This document shows positions 40,039 through 49,097 of a DNA stretch of 64,000 bases, one piece after another; position 1 is the stretch's first letter, and every line of letters begins with the position of its first letter. The stretch covers positions 1 through 64,000 of the forward strand of contig NZ_JAAIYA010000003.1 of NCBI RefSeq assembly GCF_010894405.1. Direction: 5' to 3'. A program made the translations under genes and the position numbers. The DNA is from Pyxidicoccus caerfyrddinensis. GTDB lineage: Bacteria > Myxococcota > Myxococcia > Myxococcales > Myxococcaceae. Below the pieces are notes generated by a model. It was not told where the DNA came from and made no database searches. It saw only the letters and a list, made by a program, of their open reading frames with translations.

Positions 40039-41847
40039 ATGCAACCCCGTCATCCCCGCCCCTGGAAGTCCGTGCTGCTGCTCTGCGCGGCCCTGGGGCT
40101 CGCCGCCTGTGACCCCTTGAAGTCGGAGTCCAACGCGGGGCCTCCCGTGGAGGAGGAGCCGCCGCCCCCCAAGCTCCACGTCACCGTGGCGACGAAGGGG
40201 CCGGCGCTCTGCCGCGAGGGCACGTGGACGCTCTCCGTCTCCGTCGAGGGCGGGACGCCCGAGAAGGTGGAGCTCATCACCATCGGGCTGGCCCCCACCA
40301 CGCTCGACAGCCCGTACCGCCACACCGTCGACTGTGCGACCGCTGACGAGGGCAGCTACTTCTTCATCGCTCGGGCCACGGCGAAGGGCCGGACCTTCGA
40401 GAGCCCGAGCGCCTCGCTGGTGGTGGACCGGAAGGGGCCCACCATCGCGTCCTGGCGCCCGGCGTCGTCCTTCCCGAGCGTCGACACGCCGGTGGAGATT
40501 GTCTTCACCGAGTCCCTCCTGCCCGAGTCACTCCAGGCCGCGCCCACGCTGCTGCGGGACGGCAATGGCTTCTCGGTGGCGCACCAGGCGGTGCTCAGCG
40601 AGGACGGCCGTGTCCTCCGCCTGGTGCCGTCCGCGCCGCTTCGCCCACCTGCCACCCTGCACGTCGAGCTGGTGCAGCGGAACATGACCGACCGGGCCGG
40701 CAATCCGCTCATCGTGGAGCCCGTCCTCTACTTTTACGAGCGGCGCGTCGACTACTGGCCCTTTGCACGGGTGGGGGAAGCCCCGCTGAGTGAGATGTCC
40801 ATTGGCCACCTCGACCTGGCCCTGGAGGATTCACCGCGGTCGCGGCCCATCATCGCCTTCGTCGAGTACGCGCCCCAACCTTCAATCAAGCCAGAGATTG
40901 TCGTCCAGCGCATGAACGGTGACGCATGGGAGCGCCTCCCGGCACCTCGGGCGATGGACGCGCGCTCGCAACCCCCGGCGGACACGCGGCTCGAGGTCTA
41001 CGGCCAGTACCTGGTGCTCGCCTGGACCGAGCCGGACCCCGACACCCGTTACGACGTGATTCACGTGTCGCGGTATGACGGCACGTCGTGGACGCACCTG
41101 GGGGCGCCGCTCGAACCCCAAGCCGACTTCTTCAGCTTCCAGATGGTGCTCGGCACATCTGAGAATCCCGTCATCGTCTACGAGGAGCGCTTCCTCGGCC
41201 TGCGCGTCGTCCGGTGGACCGGCTCTGCCTGGGAATTCCTCGGGGACCTGCTCAGTGGCAATCCCGGGAGTTGGTCCATGTGGCGGTACCCGGCCCTCGC
41301 CGCGGACGATTCGAGGGTGGCGGTGGCCTGGTCGGAGACTCCTCCGGATTCGGACCGCCCGCATGTCTTCGTGATGCAGTTCGACAATGGGAGCTGGTCG
41401 CGGGTGGGGAAGCCGCTCCGCGGCCTGGCGGATGGGGGCGCGGGGAGGGTCGCCATCGCGCTGCGAGGCTTCTCGGACGGCCCCATCGTCGCCTGGACCG
41501 AGCAGGCGTCGAACTACCCGGATGGCTTCGTGTACTCCTCGTACTGGAAGACCACCATCACCTCCGCCGACTGGACGCCTCCGGAGCAGCTCCAGGGGAC
41601 GACGAAATTCTACGCCATGGACAGGCTGCAGCTCGTCGTGGACTCCGCGCAGGAGCCCTGGGTGGTGTGGCAGCGCGGGGAGGCCGACTACTCCTCGGCC
41701 TGCTACTACCGCAGGCACCGCGCCACGGGGTGGGAGCCGGAGCAGCTCATCTTCGGGAGGGCGTTTCACGGATTCCGGCTGGACGACAAGTCCGTCCCCT
41801 GGGTGGCATTGGGGTACTGGCCGGAGGCCATCCTGCGGCCGCAGTAG
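40039..41847 (+). CDS. Large lipoprotein with Ig-like and beta-propeller-like regions
   Basis: 602 residues. The lipobox is LGLAAC (about residue 24). An Ig-like part (about 45-130) precedes an SbsA-type Ig domain (PTIASWRPASSFPSVDTPVE; LPESLQAAPTLLRDGNGFSV). A long C-terminal part contains repeated W-containing strands (YDGTSWTHLGAPLE; WTGSAWEFLGDLL; FDNGSWSRVGKPL) that look like propeller blades. No catalytic motif. It is probably a surface binding or structural protein. It has its own ECF-type promoter shared with the sigma operon upstream. Confidence 0.8.
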   Translation: MQPRHPRPWKSVLLLCAALGLAACDPLKSESNAGPPVEEEPPPPKLHVTVATKGPALCREGTWTLSVSVEGGTPEKVELITIGLAPTTLDSPYRHTVDCATADEGSYFFIARATAKGRTFESPSASLVVDRKGPTIASWRPASSFPSVDTPVEIVFTESLLPESLQAAPTLLRDGNGFSVAHQAVLSEDGRVLRLVPSAPLRPPATLHVELVQRNMTDRAGNPLIVEPVLYFYERRVDYWPFARVGEAPLSEMSIGHLDLALEDSPRSRPIIAFVEYAPQPSIKPEIVVQRMNGDAWERLPAPRAMDARSQPPADTRLEVYGQYLVLAWTEPDPDTRYDVIHVSRYDGTSWTHLGAPLEPQADFFSFQMVLGTSENPVIVYEERFLGLRVVRWTGSAWEFLGDLLSGNPGSWSMWRYPALAADDSRVAVAWSETPPDSDRPHVFVMQFDNGSWSRVGKPLRGLADGGAGRVAIALRGFSDGPIVAWTEQASNYPDGFVYSSYWKTTITSADWTPPEQLQGTTKFYAMDRLQLVVDSAQEPWVVWQRGEADYSSACYYRRHRATGWEPEQLIFGRAFHGFRLDDKSVPWVALGYWPEAILRPQ

Positions 41848-41856
41848 GCGCGCGGG

Positions 41857-43373
41857 CTACGGGCTCCGGCGTCTCCATAGGAGCCCATCTCGGGTGAAGT
41901 GCTCCTCCACCCAGCGCTCGCTGGGCGCGGAGAGCTGCCACTCACCCCGCCCGTTGAGGACGAGGACGTCGCAGCGCGCGAGCAGGGGAAGCACCATGCG
42001 CGCTGCGAGCGCTCATTCTCGAACGCGGCGCTCGCGTGGGTGAAGCGCTCGGGGCCGCCGAGCGCGTCGTGCAGCATGAGGCCGTAGGAATCTACGAGGG
42101 CGGGCGCGCCGCGAGGCACGCCGGGGAGCCGGCCCGCGGCGATGGCCCAGCCGGGCTCGAAGGTGCAGAGCGCCGCGTCCGGAGGAACGGAGGCCCGGAG
42201 CGTGTTCCCGAGCGCGAGCAGTCCCCGGTCCTTCTGTCTCGCCGACTCGATGACGGCGGACAGGGGTGACAGCGCCGCGACGCCCACCGCGAGAGCCACG
42301 AGCGCGAAGGCCGTGCGCGAGCGCCGCTCCGCTACACCCAGCACCCATGAAGCTCCCAGCCCGGCGAGCACCGCCTGGGACGCCGCGAGCTGCGCGTTGT
42401 ACTGGACCCAGTAGCTCTTCGAGGACAGGAAGGTTGCGAGCGTGAGCAGCCAGGCCGTGGCGAAGAGCCGCTCGGCCACGGCTTCACGCTGCCTGATGCG
42501 CGCCAGGGCTATGAGCAGTCCCATCACGCCCAGCACGGAGACGCCGACATGGTGCTCGCCCACCGCCGCGAGCAGCCGGCGCCACACGTCCAGCTCGCCG
42601 TCGGGCGGACGCAGCAATTGGAAGCGCAGCAGTCCTTCGAGCATCGCGTCCGGAGCGAGCACGAAGAAGGGGCCCAGCCACAAGAGGCCCACCCCCGCGG
42701 CAACGCCCACGACACGCAGCACGCGCCGGCCCTCTCCGGTCGCGCCGCGAGCCAGGATGGCCGCCAGCACCCACGCCCCGGCCGTCAGCTTGATGGCGCA
42801 CGCGGTGGCGAGCAGCGCTCCGGCCCACACGTCGCGCCGCCATTCCTCACCGGGACGCAGCCACACCCACGCCGCTGTCAGGCAGGTGAGGTTGAGCAGC
42901 GGCTCCAGGAAGGGGCCCCGCTCGGCGGCCGTGGCTTCCGGATAGAGGGCGTACACGAGGGCGGCGACCACACCCGCCCGTGTGCCCCAGCGCTCCTGGA
43001 CGATGCGGCCGCTCAGCAGTGCGCTCAGCGCGCCCAGCCCGGGGACGAGCCAGCGCACCACGGAGAAGGCCACCGCCGCGTCGAAGCCGTGCGAGAGCGC
43101 GGCCACGGGCGCGAGCAGCACGGCGATGCCGGGCGGGTGGACGAAGAAGTAGTCCCGGTACGGCCACACGCCGTGAGACAGGAGCGCGGCGGCGCTGAAG
43201 TAGACGCCCTCGTCGTAGTCCACGGGGTAGCCGAAGGCGCCGCCCCGGTGGAAGAAGCCCGCGATGCGCACGAGCCACGCCACCGCCGCGACGAGCAGCA
43301 GCGGCCACCAGAGCTGCGGCCGCTGCGGCGCGGCGGGGAGGGCAACGGCGTGCAGGGAGCTGGCAGGGCGCAC
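41857..43373 (-). pseudogene. ArnT/PMT-type membrane glycosyltransferase, frameshifted near its 3' end
   Basis: About 505 residues once repaired. It is a GT-C fold protein with about ten spans. It has the first-loop acidic motif VDYDEGVYFSAAALLSHG (about 50-67) and DYFFVHPPGIAVLLAP. Such enzymes transfer sugars from lipid-phosphate donors at the inner membrane. The uninterrupted frame turns into non-protein-like sequence after FENERSQR and would overrun the neighbouring gene. A one-base shift near 41995-42005 restores MVLPLLARCDVLVLNGRGEW, then LSAPSERWVEEHFTRDGLLW, and a TAG at 41857. One base is missing, either a real mutation or a sequence error. The GTG start is uncertain. Confidence 0.78.
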
Positions 43374-43417
43374 CGACGCCGCGCGTACCAGAGGCCACGC
43401 GCGGTGTCGAGGAAGCC

Positions 43418-44179
43418 CTACCGGTGCGGGCCGGCCACCTGCGTGAGCCCACCATCCACGGGCAGCTCGGCACCGGTGGTGAAGGTCGCCTCGAAGGCGA
43501 GGAACAGCGCCGCCTTCGCCACCTCCTCCGCCGTGCCGATGCGACCCATGGGGGTGATGGTGTTCCCCTCCTGCTCGAAGGCGGCCAGCTCCTCCTTCGA
43601 TGCCTTGGCGACGCCGAGGGTCGGCGTCTTGATGAAGCCGGGGCTCACTGCATTCACGCGGATGCCTCGCGGCAGCAACTCGGCGGCGAAGCCTTGCGCG
43701 AACGAGCGGAGCGCGGCCTTCGAGCCCGCGTAGGCGCTCATGCCGGGAATGCCCTTCACGTTCGCCACGGAGGTGGTGAACACGAACGAGCCTCCCTCAC
43801 GCACCAGGGGCGCCAGCCGCTGCACCGTGAAGTACGCGCCCTTCGTGTTGATGTCGAAGGTCTGGTCGTACTCCTCCTCGGACACGTGCCCCAGCGGCGT
43901 GAGCTGCGCGACGCCGGCGTTGATGAACACGAAGTCCACCCGGCCCAGCTTCTCCTCGACGACGCGGGCCAGCGCCTCGATGTCCGCGAGGCTCGACGTG
44001 TCCGAGCGCACCACGTGTGCCCGAGGGCCCAGCTCGCGCCGCGCTGCTTCGAGGTTCTTCTCGTTCCGCCCCGTGAGCAGCACCTCGGCGCCTCCCGCGA
44101 GGAGTGCCTTCACCGTCGCGAGCCCCATCCCAATCGAGCCGCCCGTGACGACGGCCTTCCTGCCTGCGTACCTGTCCAT
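43418..44179 (-). CDS. Short-chain dehydrogenase/reductase (SDR)
   Basis: 253 residues, classical SDR. The cofactor motif is [18 protein letters not shown] (about 10-27). NAG appears as FINAGVAQL (about 86). The catalytic Ser and the Tyr-x3-Lys are in [16 protein letters not shown] and [15 protein letters not shown]. The motif [12 protein letters not shown] follows. It is an NAD(P)H-dependent oxidoreductase of unknown substrate, cytosolic. It lies 43 bp downstream of the imine-reductase-like gene on the same strand, so the two may be co-transcribed. Confidence 0.92.
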   Translation of the reverse strand: MDRYAGRKAVVTGGSIGMGLATVKALLAGGAEVLLTGRNEKNLEAARRELGPRAHVVRSDTSSLADIEALARVVEEKLGRVDFVFINAGVAQLTPLGHVSEEEYDQTFDINTKGAYFTVQRLAPLVREGGSFVFTTSVANVKGIPGMSAYAGSKAALRSFAQGFAAELLPRGIRVNAVSPGFIKTPTLGVAKASKEELAAFEQEGNTITPMGRIGTAEEVAKAALFLAFEATFTTGAELPVDGGLTQVAGPHR

Positions 44180-44222
44180 GGTGTCTTCCCGTGTCTTTCA
44201 GCGTGGGTTGTCTGCGAAGCCG

Positions 44223-45110
44223 TCACTCCGCCTTCGGCCGGCGGATGACCTCGACCAGGCTCGCGAGCGCGTGGCCCCCGTGGCCCTTCGCGACGGCGCG
44301 GTCGAAGAGCGCCTTGATGGGACCCGGCACGTCGGCCGTGAGCCCCTGTTCCTCGCTGGCGTGGACGAGGTGCCCGAGCCCCACCGCGCTGATGCCGAGG
44401 GTGGAGACGTCGGTCTCGTAGTCGCCGCTGTCGACCTGCTCCGCCATGCGAGGCAGGAAGCCCGCCACGGCGGTGAGCCATCTGGTCGCCATCCGCGTGA
44501 AGGCCGTTGCCGCGACCTGCTCGGTGCCGACCAGGGCAGCGGCGTGGAAGAAGCCGCTCAGCGTCGACCACATGATGCAGAGCAGGGCCAGGTCATACAG
44601 CGCCGCGAGCCCGGCATCGGCTCCCAGGTACGTGCCGGTGCCCAGGCACGACAGCGCCGGCTGCCAGTCCGTGAAGGCCGCGCGCGAGCCGCTGTAGAGC
44701 AACATGGCCTCGGGCCGGCCGACGCCCTGCGGAATGTCCATGATGGCCCCGTCGAGGTAGTCGATGCCGCGCGCCGCGGCCCAGGCGGCCGTCTCCCGGG
44801 CCTGCGCCGGAGTCTCCGAGGTGAGGTTCACGAACACCCGGCCCGTGAAGGCGTCACCCACGTCCCGGATAACGTCGCGGACCGCGTCGTGGTCCAGCAC
44901 GCAGACCACCACCAGCGGGCTCGCGCGGATGGCCTCGGTGACGGTGGCCGCGCGAGTCGCGCCGCTCGCGACGAGGTCCTCGGCCTTCCTCGCCGAGCGG
45001 TTCCAGACAGTCGTGGGATGGCCGGCCTTCAGGAACGCGCGCGCCAGCGCCGCGCCCATCAGGCCCAGGCCGATGACTGTCACCGGGGCTTGCTTCGTGT
45101 ATGCGTTCAT
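44223..45110 (-). CDS. NADPH-dependent imine reductase / reductive aminase-like oxidoreductase
   Basis: 295 residues. The N-terminal Rossmann domain of the 6-phosphogluconate dehydrogenase type has VTVIGLGLMGAALARAFL (about 10-27) and VWNRS. The C-terminal helical domain (YLGADAGLAALYDLALLC) matches the reductive-aminase-like family and gives a domain-swapped dimer. It probably reduces an imine or beta-hydroxyacid-type substrate with NADPH. GAGGA lies before the ATG at 45110. It is divergent from an AraC regulator gene, which may control it. Confidence 0.85.
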   Translation of the reverse strand: MNAYTKQAPVTVIGLGLMGAALARAFLKAGHPTTVWNRSARKAEDLVASGATRAATVTEAIRASPLVVVCVLDHDAVRDVIRDVGDAFTGRVFVNLTSETPAQARETAAWAAARGIDYLDGAIMDIPQGVGRPEAMLLYSGSRAAFTDWQPALSCLGTGTYLGADAGLAALYDLALLCIMWSTLSGFFHAAALVGTEQVAATAFTRMATRWLTAVAGFLPRMAEQVDSGDYETDVSTLGISAVGLGHLVHASEEQGLTADVPGPIKALFDRAVAKGHGGHALASLVEVIRRPKAE

Positions 45111-45199
45111 TGAGTCCTCGTGAGAGCCGGTGATCACCGGGGTGCGTTCGAGCCCGCGCACAGTGCCTCCGGCGCCCCCGGGCGTTCGCGCACGAACCG

Positions 45200-45283
45200 A
45201 TGACCTCCGAGCACGTTCCGCTGCGCCCACTCGGGGACATGTCCATCGACGTCACCCGGGCGCTGGAGGACAATCCCGGTTAG
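45200..45283 (+). CDS. Possible 27-residue upstream ORF of the AraC gene
   Basis: MTSEHVPLRPLGDMSIDVTR then ALEDNPG and a TAG, ending 11 bases before the AraC start. The stop overlaps the TAGGAG that serves as the AraC ribosome site. The residue mix is protein-like. It could be a leader peptide or chance. Confidence 0.3.
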   Translation: MTSEHVPLRPLGDMSIDVTRALEDNPG

Positions 45284-45294
45284 GAGTCCACACC

Positions 45295-46161
45295 ATGAGG
45301 ACACAGGAGCAGGCCGCGCCGCCCTTCATCCGCGGCAATCCCCTTCCAGCGTCACCGAGGGACGAGTCCCGCGCCCGGCTCGGGCTGCGCGTGGACCTGC
45401 GCACCACGCCGCCTGGGACGGTCTCCTTCGAGGCCCTGCCGGACCACCGCCTGAAGGTGCACGCGGGTGCACCCGTCCGGGGCGCGTGCCGCACGCAGCG
45501 GTTCGTCTACACGCGTGGCGACATCGACATCTTCCCGGCCGGCCAGTCGGACGTCTGGGAGGAGGAGACGGCGAACACGTCCCTCGTCGTGCGGCTCGCC
45601 CCCGCGCTCCTGCGCCGCGCCGCCGAGGACATGGGACTGAATCCCGACCACGCCGGACTGGAGCCGCGCCACCATTTCCGCGACTCGCGCATCGAGCACA
45701 TCGCCTGGGCGCTCGAATCGGAGCGCGAGGAGGGCCACCCGGGCGGCCTGCTCTACACGGAGAGCCTGGGCCTGGCCCTCGCGTTCCACCTGCTGGGTCG
45801 CTACCCCGCCCCCCTCGCGGGCGTGCGCGGCCTGTCCGGGCCGCAGCTGAAGCGCGTGACGGAGTACATCGAGGAGCACCTCGACCGGAATCTCTCCCTG
45901 GCCCGGTTGGCCGGAATCACCGGCGTGAGCGAGTCGCACTTCCGCGCCCTGTTCAAGCGCTCCACGGGACTGCCCGTGCACGAGTACGTCGTGCAGCGCC
46001 GCGTGGAGCGCGCGCGGACGCTGCTCCTGCGCGGCGACCTGCCCGCGAGCCAGGTGGCGCTCGAAGCGGGCTTCTCGCATCAGAGCCACATGGCCCGGTG
46101 CATGCGGCGCGTCCTCGGCGTGACGCCCTCGTCCCTGGTGCGCGGCGCGCGGGCGCGGTGA
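45295..46161 (+). CDS. AraC family transcriptional regulator
   Basis: 288 residues. The N-terminal half is a ligand- or dimer-type beta domain (TRGDIDIFPAGQSDVWEEET). The C-terminal 100 residues carry the two helix-turn-helix motifs: LSLARLAGITGVSESHFRAL, FKRSTGLPVHEYVVQRRVER, then SQVALEAGFSHQSHMARCMR. TAGGAG lies 9-10 bases before the ATG at 45295. It is divergent from the imine-reductase-like gene and likely regulates it or the SDR beyond. A terminator follows. Confidence 0.9.
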   Translation: MRTQEQAAPPFIRGNPLPASPRDESRARLGLRVDLRTTPPGTVSFEALPDHRLKVHAGAPVRGACRTQRFVYTRGDIDIFPAGQSDVWEEETANTSLVVRLAPALLRRAAEDMGLNPDHAGLEPRHHFRDSRIEHIAWALESEREEGHPGGLLYTESLGLALAFHLLGRYPAPLAGVRGLSGPQLKRVTEYIEEHLDRNLSLARLAGITGVSESHFRALFKRSTGLPVHEYVVQRRVERARTLLLRGDLPASQVALEAGFSHQSHMARCMRRVLGVTPSSLVRGARAR

Positions 46162-46190
46162 ACCGGGCCTTCTAGCGGCGGGATGCAACT

Positions 46191-46223
46191 CGACGGCGGG
46201 GAGGACTTCGCTTCCCGCCGTCG
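46191..46223. terminator. Bidirectional terminator
   Basis: Perfect 10-bp stem CGACGGCGGG/CCCGCCGTCG with a 13-base loop, between the convergent AraC and MBL-fold genes. Confidence 0.75.
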
Positions 46224-46228
46224 GGCCT

Positions 46229-47182
46229 TCAGTGCTGGTGTCCCATCCTCACCGCGACGTTCGGGTGCGCCTTGGCGAAGGCGCGCAGCTTCTTGAAGCT
46301 CTCCGCGCTGCGCGGGCCGTCGGCGGTGAAGGTGCCGGGCTCCACGTCGTGCTCCCAGCCCCAGCGCGTGTGGCTGGCGTCACCCGTCAGCAGCACCGGG
46401 CCCTTCGTGGAGCGCACCAGGTACGCGGTGCTGCCGGGCGTGTGGCCGGGCACCCAGAGCGCCCACACCGAGCCGTCGCCGAAGATGTCCACCGCGCCGT
46501 CGAAGAGGCCACTGGCCTCCTGCGCATAGGTCCACTCGGACAGCGCCGGCTTGCCCTCCAGCGCGCGGTCGGTGCTGCCCTGCACGGCGGCGTTGATGAA
46601 CAGGCGGGCGGACGCCTCACCGGGGCCGGTGTACACGGGCGTGCCCGCCGGCACGTCCGCCATGCCGGTGACGTGGTCCAGGTGCAGGTGCGTGAGGAAC
46701 ACGCCCTTGAGCGGCTGCGCCTGCTTCGCCAGCCACTCGCCCAGCGGCACGTTCACCTTCAGCTTCTCCATGTGCATGGCGCCGCGGACCAGCCCGCTCA
46801 TCGCGGACTTCTCCGGCGCGTCGCGCAGCGCCTTCTCCACGCCGGTGTCCACGATGAAGAGCCCCTGCGTCGGGTGGCGGAGCGCGTGGAAGAAGACCTG
46901 GATGGGCTCGTCACCGTCCTTCAGGCCCTCCGACTTCGCGGTGGGGTGGCCCAGGTTGATGAGGCCGCCTCTCTCCACCGCCCAGTCGGCGGAGTTGACC
47001 GTCTCCAGTTCCACCGGGCCCGGCTGGTCCAGCAGGGCGAGCAGGTCCTTCGTCGGGCGCGCCGCGCCGAGCGAGGACTTCCGCGCCTCGTGGCCGGTGG
47101 CCGCGAAGCCGACGACACCTGCGACGGCGAGGATGCCGCCGAGGGCGGCGACGATGGAGAGGGCGATGTACCTGGGGCGCAT
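46229..47182 (-). CDS. MBL-fold metallo-hydrolase, membrane-anchored or secreted
   Basis: 317 residues. An N-terminal hydrophobic segment (MRPRYIALSIVAALGGILAV, then AGVVGFAATG) acts as signal or anchor. The metallo-beta-lactamase motif is FLTHLHLDHVTG (His165, His167, Asp169, His170). Further metal ligands are in VPGHTPGS and LLTGDASH, and MGHQH lies at the end. It resembles quorum-quenching lactonase-like hydrolases, but the substrate is unknown. GGAGCC precedes the ATG at 47182. It is divergent from a LysR regulator gene. Confidence 0.87.
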   Translation of the reverse strand: MRPRYIALSIVAALGGILAVAGVVGFAATGHEARKSSLGAARPTKDLLALLDQPGPVELETVNSADWAVERGGLINLGHPTAKSEGLKDGDEPIQVFFHALRHPTQGLFIVDTGVEKALRDAPEKSAMSGLVRGAMHMEKLKVNVPLGEWLAKQAQPLKGVFLTHLHLDHVTGMADVPAGTPVYTGPGEASARLFINAAVQGSTDRALEGKPALSEWTYAQEASGLFDGAVDIFGDGSVWALWVPGHTPGSTAYLVRSTKGPVLLTGDASHTRWGWEHDVEPGTFTADGPRSAESFKKLRAFAKAHPNVAVRMGHQH

Positions 47183-47255
47183 GTGAGGCGGGCTCCGTGA
47201 CTTCGAGACAAGCGAAAGGTAGCGATGCCAGAATGGATGGAAAATAGCCAATACG

Positions 47256-47269
47256 GCATGGGGCCATGC
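47256..47269. promoter_or_regulatory. Possible LysR operator near its own start
   Basis: Dyad GCATG-GGGC-CATGC ends 4 bases before the LysR start codon, in the 91-bp divergent region with the MBL-fold gene. Position suits autoregulation; evidence is the symmetry only. Confidence 0.35.
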
Positions 47270-47273
47270 ATTC

Positions 47274-48158
47274 ATGGATATCTCCTGGGATGACGCGCGG
47301 CTGTTCCTGGCCATCGCGGAGACGGGCAGCCTGAGCGAGGCGGCCCGGCGGCTGCGCGTGGGGCAGCCCACGGTGAGCCGGCGGCTGGCGGCGCTGGAGT
47401 ATGCGCTGGGCACGGCGCTGTTCCGCCGGAGCGTGGACGGCGCGGCGCTGACGGCGGCGGGAGAGCGGCTGGTGCTGCCCGCGAAGAAGATGGCGGAGTG
47501 GGCGGGAGAGCTGCACCGCGCCGCGGAGTCGGCGGACAACTCGCCCAGGGGCATGGTGCGCGTGACGGCGAGCCCCTTCGTCAGCTTCGACTTCCTGGCC
47601 CCCTTCGCGGCCTTCGTCGCGCAGAAGCACCCGGGCCTGCGACTGGAGGTGCTGTCGACGATTCAGTACCTCGACCTGGCACGAGGCGAGGCGGACCTCG
47701 CCCTGCGCTCGAAGCCGCCGACCAACGCGGACCTCAAGCTCGTGTACACGCTGGAAGTCCAAAGCGCCGTCATGGTCTCCAAGTCCCTGAAGGCGAAGCT
47801 GCCGAGGAAGCCCACGCTCCAGCAGCTCCCCTGGGTGGCGTGGTCGCCGCCGTTCGAGGCGGTGCCACCCAACCCGCAGCTCGAGGCGCTCATCCCGGAC
47901 TTCGCGCCCGTGTTCACCGCCGACAACTTCCTGGTGATGCTGGCCGCGGTGGAGGCGGGCGTGGGGGCGATGGTGCTGGGGAAGCACTCGCACCGCTTCA
48001 GCCGGGAGCGCGGGCTGGTGGCGCTGGACATCGATTTGGGGCCGTACGCGACGAGCCACGTCCACCTGGTGTGCGCCCGGTCGGCGCTCGACATTCCCCG
48101 CGTGCGGAAGGTGTCGGAGCTGCTGGTGGACGAGCTGGAGCGGCTCGAGCGGAAGTGA
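47274..48158 (+). CDS. LysR family transcriptional regulator
   Basis: 294 residues. The helix-turn-helix reads DDARLFLAIAETGSLSEAAR, then RLRVGQPTVSRRLAALEYAL. The effector domain is of the LysR substrate-binding type (VRVTASPFVSFDFLAPFAAF; DLARGEADLALRSKPPTNAD). It resembles the subgroup that controls a single divergent gene. The neighbouring MBL-fold hydrolase is the likely target. No signal peptide. Confidence 0.92.
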   Translation: MDISWDDARLFLAIAETGSLSEAARRLRVGQPTVSRRLAALEYALGTALFRRSVDGAALTAAGERLVLPAKKMAEWAGELHRAAESADNSPRGMVRVTASPFVSFDFLAPFAAFVAQKHPGLRLEVLSTIQYLDLARGEADLALRSKPPTNADLKLVYTLEVQSAVMVSKSLKAKLPRKPTLQQLPWVAWSPPFEAVPPNPQLEALIPDFAPVFTADNFLVMLAAVEAGVGAMVLGKHSHRFSRERGLVALDIDLGPYATSHVHLVCARSALDIPRVRKVSELLVDELERLERK

Positions 48159-48164
48159 GCCCGG

Positions 48165-48497
48165 CTACCCGTCCGGCTCCTCGAGGTCCTTCTTCAGGCG
48201 CGCGAGCAGGTGCACCGCGCCCTGGGCGTAGCGGCTGATGTACCGGTCGTGAATCTCCTGGATGGGCAGCGGATTGAAGTAGTTCCAGCGCTGCCGGCCC
48301 TGCTTCTTCGCGATGACCAGCCCCGCGTTCTCCAGCACGCCCAGGTGCTGCATCACCGTGGTGCGGTCCAGCTCCGGGAAGTGCTCGGTCAGCTCGCCCG
48401 TCGTCATCGGCCGCGTCTTCAGCAGGTCGAGCATCGCCCGACGCCGGGAGTCTCCCAGGGCCTTGAAGACCGCGTCGTGGGCGTCGCCGCTTGACAT
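48165..48497 (-). CDS. ArsR family transcriptional repressor
   Basis: 110 residues. The winged helix reads VFKALGDSRRRAMLDLLKTR, then MTTGELTEHFPELDRTTVMQ, and HLGVLENAGLVIAKKQGR. It lacks the metal-binding Cys pair of arsenic sensors and belongs to the group paired with SRPBCC (AHSA1) genes. No ribosome site precedes the ATG at 48497, and the operator palindrome covers the start codon, so the message is probably leaderless. It is divergent from the SRPBCC gene. Confidence 0.9.
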   Translation of the reverse strand: MSSGDAHDAVFKALGDSRRRAMLDLLKTRPMTTGELTEHFPELDRTTVMQHLGVLENAGLVIAKKQGRQRWNYFNPLPIQEIHDRYISRYAQGAVHLLARLKKDLEEPDG

Positions 48498-48515
48498 GTT
48501 ATAAAACTATAACAT
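48496..48515. promoter_or_regulatory. ArsR operator over the divergent start region
   Basis: Perfect 20-bp palindrome ATGTTATA-AAAC-TATAACAT. It overlaps the first two bases of the ArsR start codon and the promoter region of the SRPBCC gene, with TTGACA at 48491-48496. One repressor dimer here could shut both genes. Confidence 0.8.
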
Positions 48516-48549
48516 ATTGACATTGAACGCACGCACTTCGGAGGTAGCC

Positions 48550-49032
48550 ATGGCGCAGGAGCGAAACGAGAAGCCGTCGTCCGAGGGAGAGCTGGCCCTC
48601 AAGTTCCAGGTCCACGCCAAGATCGCGAAGCCCATCGCCGAGGTCTTCGACGCGGTCTACAACCCGAAGAAGCTGAGCGGCTACTTCACGACCAACGGAG
48701 CGAGCGCCCCGCTCGACGAGGGCACCACCGTCACCTGGGACTTCGCGGACTTTCCCGGCGCCTTCCCCGTGTACGTGAAGAAGGTGGAGAAGAACCGGTC
48801 CATCGAGCTGGAGTGGAAGGCCGGCGACGGCGACTACAACACCCAGGTCCGCATGGAGTTCGAGCCGCTCGACGGCAACGCGACGCTGGTGCGCATCAGC
48901 GAGTCCGGGTGGCAGAAGACGCCGAAGGGGCTGGAGAGCTCCTACGGCAACTGCATGGGCTGGTCGCAGATGCTCCTGTGCATGAAGGTGTTCGTGGAGC
49001 AGGGGACGAACCTGCGCAAGTTCCTCTATTAG
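48550..49032 (+). CDS. SRPBCC / AHSA1 domain protein
   Basis: 160 residues. START-like fold with the AHSA1 pattern: FQVHAKIAKPIAEVFDAVYN, PKKLSGYFTTNG, then ESGWQKTPKGLESSYGNCMG with the final helix. It probably binds a small hydrophobic ligand. GGAGGTAG lies just before the ATG at 48550. The divergent ArsR gene shares its operator, a common ArsR-AHSA1 regulatory pair. Confidence 0.85.
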   Translation: MAQERNEKPSSEGELALKFQVHAKIAKPIAEVFDAVYNPKKLSGYFTTNGASAPLDEGTTVTWDFADFPGAFPVYVKKVEKNRSIELEWKAGDGDYNTQVRMEFEPLDGNATLVRISESGWQKTPKGLESSYGNCMGWSQMLLCMKVFVEQGTNLRKFLY

Positions 49033-49097
49033 ATAGGGGATGCGCGGAGGGGTCCGCCTGGCGTACATCCGTGGCACCACCGCTCAGGAGACCCCTC

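Noticed and set aside
48813..49097. Long N-terminal extension of the SDR at 49098
   Set aside because: The extension is shifted SRPBCC coding sequence; CAGGAG and family homology place the start at 49098.
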